Below are positions 1 to 5,263 of a DNA stretch of 9,177 nucleotides, one piece after another (position 1 is the first letter of the stretch; each line of letters opens with the position of its first letter). Source of the DNA: Candidatus Zipacnadia bacterium (GTDB lineage Bacteria > Armatimonadota > Zipacnadia > Zipacnadales > Zipacnadaceae); contig JALGTV010000042.1 in assembly GCA_029821215.1 (NCBI GenBank), positions 1-9,177 on the forward strand, given 5' to 3'. Under the pieces are notes generated by a model. The model was not told where the DNA came from. It saw only the letters and a list, made by a program, of their open reading frames with translations, and searched no databases. The translations under genes were made by a program, and so were the position numbers.

Positions 1-474
1 ATAACACCCCAGCGTTCCAGTACCCGCAACCCCATACTCAAGGCCGACGTTGGTGAAGCCCCCCAACCCGTCATTAAGCCACAGGAGGTTCGGCTGCAGC
101 CGGTAGTTTGAGACGTAGATGTCCATGTCCCCATCCTCGTCAAAGTCCGCAGCGGTGATGCCCCGCGCTGGCTGCTCTTGGCCCGCCGGTGTTCGCCAAT
201 CCTCCACGAACGTACCGTCCCCCTGGTTTATGTAAATCGCGTCGGGGTACCCCGCTACCACCCCCCACTGCTCGTATCCGCCGATGTACAGGTCGAGAAA
301 GCCGTCACCGTTTAGGTCCGCCCAGCAGGCTCCCAACGTAATGCCCGTGGGCAGGGGCGGCAACGGGACGCCGGTGAAGGTTCCGTCTCCATTATTGAAC
401 CTTATATACCCCCCGAAAGATGCTGTGAATTGATCCAGGTCGCCATCGTTGTCGCAGTCGCCCCAGTAAGTAGC
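1..474 (-). CDS. Continuation of the FG-GAP/VCBS-repeat protein in the shifted frame, cut by the window edge
   Basis: This minus-strand frame is open from 477 to the left edge; a stop lies just upstream at 480-478. It has no start codon of its own and is read here as the body of the gene beginning at 721. It starts ATYWGDCDNDGDLD, which matches the layout of the first repeat (AVFWGDYNGDGWVD). Two further calcium-loop motifs follow, DLNGDGFLD and DFDEDGDMD, giving four repeats in all. Between them are the usual short beta-strand signatures (YINQGDGTFV, LWLNDGLGGFTNV). Deleting one G from the minus-strand GGG run (plus-strand CCC at 474-476) fuses the two parts without loss. The protein runs off the window, so the number of repeats and the anchoring or sorting signal are unknown. 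Confidence 0.7.
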
Positions 475-721
475 CCTCTATTTCCTCGATCATCGTGAAG
501 CTCTGGCCGTTGTTGTTCCGGAAGAGCACACCGCCCATACACACATCCACCCATCCATCACCGTTATAGTCACCCCAAAATACCGCCCAGTCCCCGCTCA
601 GACCAACCTCCGCGGTGACATCGGCGAACCAGGCAGCAGCGCCCGGCACGCTTGCGCTAAATATCAACGTCACCACAAGTAGTGCAACTATCCACCATTC
701 TGCTGTGCGCTTACTCATCAT
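392..721 (-). CDS. Secreted FG-GAP/VCBS-repeat protein, N-terminal part before a frameshift
   Basis: Residues 1-30 form a signal peptide: Lys and Arg near the start, a hydrophobic core at about 11-22, then SVPGAAA with likely cleavage before Trp31. The mature protein would be exported. An acidic Ca-binding-type loop DYNGDGWVD follows at residues 51-59, and this DxDxDGxxD pattern is the hallmark of FG-GAP/VCBS beta-propeller repeats. Such proteins are usually surface or secreted binding modules, and no enzyme domain is visible. Homology stops at about residue 82 (Glu). The rest of this frame, with a run of Arg residues, does not look like the family, while the proper sequence continues in another frame from 474 down to 1. 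Two adjacent ATGs exist (721 and 718). AGGA lies 2 bases before the first and 5 before the second, so 718 is slightly favoured. The family call is secure; function is unknown. Confidence 0.8.
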   Translation of the reverse strand: MMSKRTAEWWIVALLVVTLIFSASVPGAAAWFADVTAEVGLSGDWAVFWGDYNGDGWVDVCMGGVLFRNNNGQSFTMIEEIEGYLLGRLRQRWRPGSIHSIFRGVYKVQ

Positions 722-811
722 TTTCCTATCATCCTCTCAATTAGGATCCCTAATGTAGCGACTGTTGCCAATATCAGCTTATATTAACTGAGAGTGGTAA
801 AAAGTTACTGT

Positions 812-841
812 ATAATATAACAAGTGGGGGGTAGGGGTCAA
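812..841 (-). promoter_or_regulatory. Likely sigma70-type promoter of the FG-GAP/VCBS gene
   Basis: On the minus strand TTGACC (841-836) is followed by AT-rich hexamers TATATT (819-814, spacing 16) or TATTAT (817-812, spacing 18). This puts the transcript start about 85 bases before the ATG. No competing start or gene lies between. The plus-strand reading TATAAT at 811-816 lacks a -35 box. Confidence 0.5.
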
Positions 842-908
842 GACGTAAATGTGCTAGAAGGGGTGTGGTTGATAACAGCAGAACTATTCAATAACGGTGA
901 TCGTAGCT

Positions 909-1237
909 ATGCAAGGCGAACACAGCAATCAAAGCAGCTTCTTTGGCATGATCTATGGCGAACTGATCCCCGCTGACCATCTCTGCTGCGTAAACTGACG
1001 ACAGCAGCAGATTTCAGCTTTGTATCCGATTTAGTCAGTGACTGCTACTGTCCGGACAACGGTCGGCCCTCGTGGGACCCGCTGATACTATTCAAAGTAG
1101 TGTTCCTACTGTTTTTATATGATCTGTCGGATCGGGAGATTGAAAAGCAGGTTAATCTGCACCTGACCTGGCCTGCAAGTCGCCGACGCGCCATAGCCGC
1201 TATAGCGCGTCAGCGACTGGGGCCTGGCGAAAGTTAG
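909..1237 (+). pseudogene. Decayed IS1182-type transposase, N-terminal fragment
   Basis: Starting at ATG 909 the reading is MQGEHSNQSSFFGMIYGE, then LIPADHL. After a two-base insertion in CTCT (about 981-985) the frame resumes at 986 with LRKLTTAADFSFVSDLVSD, then CYCPDNGRPSWDPLILFKVV and FLLFLYDLSDREIEKQVNLH, ending LTW at 1171. The SWDPL..LFK..FL..LYDLSDREIE..VNLHL signature is typical of the N-terminal domain of IS1182/IS5-group transposases. Only about 85 of the usual 450-500 residues remain. The open frame continues to a TAG at 1235-1237, but residues after LTW are not recognisable, apart from a possible RQRLGPGE echo of the family's FRxRLG segment. The catalytic DDE region is absent, so it is inactive. 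No terminal inverted repeats or target duplication could be identified. Confidence 0.75.
1178..1218. repeat. 41-base imperfect hairpin beside the transposase breakpoint
   Basis: The arm AGTCGCCGACGCGCCATA (1178-1195) and the arm TATAGCGCGTCAGCGACT (1201-1218) are complementary at 16 of 18 positions, with two C/A mismatches, around a GCCGC loop. It begins 7 bases after recognisable transposase sequence ends. There is no T run on either side, so it does not look like an intrinsic terminator. A REP-like palindrome or the end of a small mobile repeat is possible. Confidence 0.7.
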
Positions 1238-1553
1238 CATTCAGGTGCTGATGACTTGTATTGTGGTTAATTGTAAGAAGATAGCAAAACTGGTCGGTAG
1301 CCGCTTATCAAACCCACCAGCCAAGCTCGCCTGGGCCTACACTTGACAACTGTACACATCATCTCTCGACCACAGCTATCGGAACCACCTTGACTGCTCC
1401 TGTCGGGTGGTCACCAGCAGATAAGGACGCGATATCTGAACTAACCTGAAACTGAAATCCTAAGCCTCTTAACTCCGTTTCTGCAACGGAACTATCTGCT
1501 GGTAATCATAGGAGAGTTTCTCAACAGTCTCAGTATATGAGGGGGTCGGCTCT
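1238..1553. other. Non-coding stretch without recognisable gene
   Basis: No frame on either strand gives a recognisable protein. The stretch contains a bulged hairpin (1385-1394 with 1402-1410), an exact 11-base inverted repeat ACCAGCAGATA / TATCTGCTGGT (1413-1423 and 1493-1503), and a small stem TCCGTT-TCTGC-AACGGA (1474-1490). None has a T tract. It lies downstream of the Wzz-like gene and may be further decayed mobile DNA; that last point is inference. Confidence 0.4.
1413..1503. repeat. Exact 11-base inverted repeat, 69 bases apart
   Basis: ACCAGCAGATA at 1413-1423 is the exact reverse complement of TATCTGCTGGT at 1493-1503. A small hairpin (1474-1490) sits between them near the right arm. 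It could be a cruciform-forming element, a remnant of a small mobile element or a chance match. Confidence 0.45.
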
Positions 1554-1585
1554 ACCCAGGGGCTCACGTCGCTCTTCACCCACCG
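1554..1585 (-). repeat. Second copy of the 3' end of the Na/Pi transporter gene
   Basis: Positions 1554-1585 match 3278-3310 with one mismatch and one gap. The last 22 bases (1564-1585 and 3289-3310) are identical. At 3278-3310 the sequence encodes the last residues of the Na/Pi-PhoU protein (VGEERRDAPG). The copy here, read on the same strand, also gives VGEERR, inside a short GTG-started frame (1634-1530) that overlaps the stop of the Wzz-like gene. A 22-base identity is not expected by chance in 9 kb, so the two places share ancestry. Confidence 0.65.
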
Positions 1586-1630
1586 TCCCAATCGCAGTGC
1601 ACGGGCAATCTCTCCAGATAGACGCTATGC

Positions 1631-3079
1631 TCACATTCGCAATAGTTCAAACACACCCCGGCGGTAGGCCATGACGAGGGCACCAGCTATCAGCAACACA
1701 ACGACAGCGATAAGGACGCTGAGGATCGCCGCTGAGCTGGTTGGTTTCTGCGGTGGCACAGCCGTGTCGAGCCGGATAAATCTGCTGGCGCGGCTGTATT
1801 TTTCTACCAGGCCAATTAGCCCGAGCCCTTGAGCCAGTGGACCCAACAATTGCGCATACTGGTCTTGTTCGCGCTCAAGGAATGCATATTCGCGCGCGAT
1901 GCCCGGCAATTCAGCCAGCTCTGTTCTGACCGCCTGTCGGAGGCGCGTGTACTGGGCCTTACGAGCCTGTGCCCCAACGATTTCAGTTTCTAATTGTACT
2001 ACCGTTGACGCGACGGCGTCATAGGCGGGATCAGTTTCTCGGGAGATCTGCTGGACAACTTCCTCCCTTATTTCCTGTAACTGCTGCTTTATGCCGTCTA
2101 TCGCGGCATTCAATTTAATGATGTCCGGGTGCCGGTCACTTTTACCTATCGCCTGTTCGATCTTCAAGTCTATGTACAGTTGCGCCAGTTTCTGTTCCAG
2201 CGTGGTGATGACCGGATTCCGGGCCATTATCTCCTGCGAGATCCGCATGGCCGACAACTCATCTAACTGAGCCTGGGCTGCCTCGCGCATTTTTGACGCT
2301 TCTTTCACGCGTGCTGTAGCTTCTGCGTAGGCTGGTTCGATGATCTTAAGCCTTTCCAGAAGCTCTGACACCTTATCTTCGGGATTCAGTAAGGAGTGTT
2401 CAGACTGTAGTGTCTGCAGGCGTTGCTCAATGCGCTGCAATTGGGCTTGCGTCTCCTGCTTGCTCGCTTCCAGGAATTCGCGCGTTTGGCGCGCCTGCCG
2501 CAAATTGGTCTCGGTAACATACTTTTCGAGTTCGGTGAGATAGCTATTAGCCAGATCCGCGCACAATTGCTGGGCCTTTTCCAGCGTGAGGGGCGAACCG
2601 AGGAAAAAACTGTTGCGAGGCCACCGTGCACCGCGGCAAGTCACTGTGACGGTTACTCCGACGTTAGTGATCTGTTGGAGTTTGGTCATATTCCTGAGCG
2701 CGTCGACGGCATAGCTCTCATCGAGTGACAGCTCCCGCATAAGATCGTGCTTGTGCACGATCCTCAGTAATATCTCGCGACTGGTCAGGAAGGCCCACAG
2801 GCTACTCAAAGCGCCGGTGACGGGTGCCCTGACCAGAGTATCGGAAGCAGCAGTGGCTCCTGCCAAATCACCGGTTCCGCCGGCGATGATCGCTGCAACT
2901 ACATCCGGCTGGCTACTGATTAGCATGGAACTGGTAGCGACGTAGCTACGGGGTAAAAACTGGTAAGATAGCCAGCCGGCGGCGAGTGCAACGCCTACGC
3001 TGATGAGCACCGCAAAGATCCAGAATAATACACGTGACCAGTCAGTGCGACGCCAATCGTATATTCTATACCTTGGCAT
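1631..3079 (-). CDS. Wzz/GumC-type polysaccharide chain-length determinant, without kinase domain
   Basis: This 482-residue protein has the classic Wzz architecture. A short cytoplasmic N-terminus is followed by TM1 at about 17-41, a large periplasmic region with long heptad-rich helices (roughly 190-280 and 290-410), the proline motif VPPQKPTSS (441-449) and TM2 at about 452-470. Only 12 cytoplasmic residues follow, so there is no Walker A/B autokinase domain or tyrosine cluster as in Wzc or GumC-BYK fusions. Members of the family oligomerise in the inner membrane and set the chain length of O-antigen, capsule or exopolysaccharide. Start: ATG 3079 has GAGGA six bases upstream. It lies downstream of the Na/Pi gene on the same strand, separated by a terminator-like hairpin. 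No polymerase, flippase or glycosyltransferase gene is in the window. The family is clear; the polysaccharide is unknown. Confidence 0.88.
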   Translation of the reverse strand: MPRYRIYDWRRTDWSRVLFWIFAVLISVGVALAAGWLSYQFLPRSYVATSSMLISSQPDVVAAIIAGGTGDLAGATAASDTLVRAPVTGALSSLWAFLTSREILLRIVHKHDLMRELSLDESYAVDALRNMTKLQQITNVGVTVTVTCRGARWPRNSFFLGSPLTLEKAQQLCADLANSYLTELEKYVTETNLRQARQTREFLEASKQETQAQLQRIEQRLQTLQSEHSLLNPEDKVSELLERLKIIEPAYAEATARVKEASKMREAAQAQLDELSAMRISQEIMARNPVITTLEQKLAQLYIDLKIEQAIGKSDRHPDIIKLNAAIDGIKQQLQEIREEVVQQISRETDPAYDAVASTVVQLETEIVGAQARKAQYTRLRQAVRTELAELPGIAREYAFLEREQDQYAQLLGPLAQGLGLIGLVEKYSRASRFIRLDTAVPPQKPTSSAAILSVLIAVVVLLIAGALVMAYRRGVFELLRM

Positions 3080-3092
3080 GGTTTGTCCTCAC

Positions 3093-3124
3093 AAAAAACG
3101 AGAGCAGCGATGTCCCGCTGTTCT
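3093..3124 (-). terminator. Intrinsic terminator or attenuator between the Na/Pi gene and the Wzz-like gene
   Basis: On the minus strand AGAACAGCG (3124-3116) pairs with CGCTGCTCT (3109-3101) around the loop GGACAT: nine positions with one mismatch. A CG pair of bases and six Ts follow (3098-3093). This is a standard Rho-independent layout. The T tract ends 13 bases before the Wzz-like ATG and runs almost into its GAGGA ribosome site. It would therefore stop Na/Pi transcripts and also any transcript heading into the Wzz-like gene, unless read-through or antitermination occurs. Confidence 0.65.
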
Positions 3125-3133
3125 TCCTGATCT

Positions 3134-3271
3134 TTACTCGTCCAGCTTAGTAACACGGTCCTGACTGACATATACCACCACTCGCTGACTCTTTGGCCAA
3201 GTGCTCAACAATTCCCTCTTTCTTTGCATCTTCCCATGCAGTTGTGTTATGCCTGTCGTTGCACTCCTCAT
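3134..3271 (-). CDS. Possible 45-residue small protein after the Na/Pi gene
   Basis: ATG 3271 lies 4 bases beyond the TAA of the Na/Pi gene and opens a frame of 45 codons to TAA at 3136-3134. It begins MRSATTGITQLHGKMQRKRE and ends VVVYVSQDRVTKLDE. It is basic in the middle, has no membrane segment or known motif, and has no good ribosome site, so only translational coupling could start it. The frame ends just before the terminator hairpin. This may be a chance frame; I do not recognise it. Confidence 0.2.
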   Translation of the reverse strand: MRSATTGITQLHGKMQRKRELLSTWPKSQRVVVYVSQDRVTKLDE

Positions 3272-3275
3272 TCGC

Positions 3276-4961
3276 TTACCCGGGGGCGTCACGTCGCTCT
3301 TCACCCACCGCTAATGGCCCCCGTATTCCTTCAGCAATGTTGGTGCAGTGGTCACTAATACGCTCAAAATTGGACAGCACGGTTACGTACAGGATGCCGG
3401 CGGTCGGATCGCACGTCCCGTCCTGGAGCCGTTGAATATGGCGCTGGCGCATCACCAATTCCAGATCGTCAACGGCCTCCTCCCGCTGCCAGATCTCATC
3501 GGCTATTCTCTTTAGTTCCTCACCATTATCCGCTGACAACATCCGGATAGCCGACACCAGGTTCTCGCGTACCGTGCTATATAAATCTTCAAGTTGGTCC
3601 ATTGCCTGCGGCGAGTAGCGCAGGCGCTCATTGATCTTTTCCTCGGCAGCTTGGGCGATATTCAGCGCATGGTCACTGATTCTCTCAATATCCGACACCG
3701 CGTGTAGCAGCCCAGCCACGGTGTTGGATTGTTCCAGTTCCAGGGGCCGCCGCGAGAGGTCCACCGTATAATTGACGCACTCTTCCTCCAACCCATCTAC
3801 GGTTGACTCTCGCTGCTCAATAACATTCATCCGACGGGTATCGTTACTGCGGAACATCTCCATAGCGTCGTCCACCATTTCCAGCGCCATATTTCCCATA
3901 GAAATAATCTCCCGCCGAACCTGTCCAATGGCCACATCGGGCCGGTCCAGCAGCAGCTTATCCAGGAACCGAGGGCCGGTCTCAACGGTAACTACCTCGC
4001 CGGGCACCAGTCGGTGCAGTAAGGCCACAAACTGCTTGGTAAGAGGCAGAAACAGTAAGGCACAGCCGACGTTGAACAGGGCGTGAGTGAAGGCAATGCG
4101 GCGAAGAGTATGCGGCGAGATCCACAAAGCGAATTTTACCAGGTAGGGGAAGAAGAACAAGGCAATGATCACGCCGGTTACGTTGTAAAGCGTATGTGTC
4201 CACGCCGTGCGGCGAGCCGGTACGGAGCTGCCGACAGAAGCAATTTGGGCAGTCAGGGTAGTGCCAATGTTATCTCCCAGAATCAGAGCCAGAGATGTTT
4301 CTATGTTCAGTATGCCCGCTTGAGCCAAGGCCAAGTTCATGGCCACTGTCGTGCTACTGGAGTGAACCAAAAAGGTAGAAGCTATGCCTACTAACACACC
4401 CAGCAGCGGCCTTTTGCCTAGACTGGCAAGCAACTGAACCGCGGTTTCACTCTCCTTGAGGTGAGTAGCACCTGAGCTAAGCAAGGATAGGGCCAGAAAC
4501 ACCATGCCGAATCCAAAGATGGCTTTGCCGGGGCTGGTGAATTTGCGCCGTTTGGAGAACAACATCATGCCAAAACCCAGTGCCATCATACCCAGGGCCA
4601 CTAACCTTATGTTCAGCTTCTCTACGCTCATTACGTAGGCGATGGCAATAGCATCTGAGGTAGTACCCACGTTAGCGCCATAGATAATCCCGCAGGCCTG
4701 CTGTAGATCCATAACGCCGGCGTTGACAAAACCTACAGTCATCACAGTCACCGCGGTGCTGCTGCCTACCACCGCTACCACAATAGTGCCGACCAGGAAG
4801 CCCAGGTACACGTTCTTGGTCATCATTCCCAGGAAACGCCGCATCCCTGGTCCGGCCGCTGCCTCTAAACCGTCACCGGCAACCTGAATCCCGTACATCA
4901 GTAGCGCCGCGCCGCCGAGTAGCGCAAAGATCAGTTCTACCCAGGGAATGTCTCCGCCCAT
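3276..4961 (-). CDS. Na/Pi cotransporter family protein with C-terminal PhoU domains
   Basis: This 561-residue protein has two parts. Residues 1-320 are membrane-embedded and contain the internal duplication of the NptA/YjbB (NaPi-II) family: VVGSSTAVTVMTVGFVNAG (64-82) with YGANVGTTSD (94-103), and LVHSSSTTVAMNLALAQAG (198-216) with LGDNIGTTLTA (228-238). Residues about 345-545 carry two PhoU-like helical bundles, each with its metal-type motif, DIERISDHALNIA (424-436) and NFERISDHCTNIA (531-543). The family carries inorganic phosphate, coupled to Na+ or as an exporter, and PhoU domains tie transport to phosphate status. Length is normal. In both repeats the expected Gln of QSSS is replaced (Gly66 and His200), so substrate handling may differ. 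The start ATG 4961 has only a distant GGGGG (12 bases). A strong promoter lies just upstream and a terminator about 150 bases downstream, so it can be transcribed alone. Confidence 0.9.
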   Translation of the reverse strand: MGGDIPWVELIFALLGGAALLMYGIQVAGDGLEAAAGPGMRRFLGMMTKNVYLGFLVGTIVVAVVGSSTAVTVMTVGFVNAGVMDLQQACGIIYGANVGTTSDAIAIAYVMSVEKLNIRLVALGMMALGFGMMLFSKRRKFTSPGKAIFGFGMVFLALSLLSSGATHLKESETAVQLLASLGKRPLLGVLVGIASTFLVHSSSTTVAMNLALAQAGILNIETSLALILGDNIGTTLTAQIASVGSSVPARRTAWTHTLYNVTGVIIALFFFPYLVKFALWISPHTLRRIAFTHALFNVGCALLFLPLTKQFVALLHRLVPGEVVTVETGPRFLDKLLLDRPDVAIGQVRREIISMGNMALEMVDDAMEMFRSNDTRRMNVIEQRESTVDGLEEECVNYTVDLSRRPLELEQSNTVAGLLHAVSDIERISDHALNIAQAAEEKINERLRYSPQAMDQLEDLYSTVRENLVSAIRMLSADNGEELKRIADEIWQREEAVDDLELVMRQRHIQRLQDGTCDPTAGILYVTVLSNFERISDHCTNIAEGIRGPLAVGEERRDAPG

Positions 4962-4999
4962 GTTTGAGTTATACCCCCTAATATGGATAATACAATATA

Positions 5000-5028
5000 A
5001 TAATATATCCTTTGCTGGACTCTGTCAA
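5000..5028 (-). promoter_or_regulatory. Near-consensus sigma70-type promoter for the Na/Pi gene
   Basis: On the minus strand a perfect -35 TTGACA (5028-5023) is followed after exactly 17 bases by TATTAT (5005-5000). The surrounding stretch is very AT-rich. The predicted start is about 30 bases before the ATG at 4961. No Pho-box repeat was recognised next to it. Confidence 0.75.
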
Positions 5029-5208
5029 CGCTCGCTGCGTATGAGTTTGCGGGTTGCCTGACCATCGGAGGATGGTTATTACTATCTACCCCGTGGCTTC
5101 GGTGGATCCCAGGGCAAATAGGCACTTACTGACCGATGTGGCGATGGACTGGACTAACCAACGTCACTCCAAGGAGGCCAACCATATAGACCGACTCTAT
5201 TGGCATTG

Positions 5209-5255
5209 CGGCAGTCTCCGGAGACGCTACATCCCCGCCCCCGCTGCCGGTCTCC
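5209..5255. repeat. Interleaved inverted repeats in the 3' flank of the zinc-ribbon membrane gene
   Basis: Three elements overlap. There is a 12-base palindrome GTCTCCGGAGAC (5214-5225). The pair CGGCAG (5209-5214) / CTGCCG (5244-5249) forms one stem, and GGAGAC (5220-5225) / GTCTCC (5250-5255) forms another. The two longer stems cannot form together. There is no T tract, so this is not an evident intrinsic terminator, though it sits 9 bases past the stop of the minus-strand gene. Confidence 0.5.
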
Positions 5256-5263
5256 TTACCCCC

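Noticed and set aside
811..816. TATAAT on the plus strand as a promoter for the transposase relic
   Set aside because: No -35 element at usable distance and no extended -10. The same AT-rich bases serve a better minus-strand promoter.
1385..1410. Hairpin as terminator of the Wzz-like gene
   Set aside because: The stem is bulged and neither strand has a T run after it.
1470..1622. A minus-strand frame of about 50 codons directly beyond the Wzz-like stop, containing LRLGRWVKSDVSPWVEP and ending LQKRS
   Set aside because: It is in frame with the Wzz-like gene but separated by TGA and TAG, has no start codon or ribosome site, and is not recognisable. Its WVKSDV piece arises from the repeated DNA block, which at 3289-3310 is coding in a different frame.
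2563..2640. Possible compensated frameshift in the Wzz-like protein around CRGARWPRNSFFLGSP
   Set aside because: The flanking sequence stays in one frame and the segment leads smoothly into the expected ADLANSYL helix. No alternative frame reads better.
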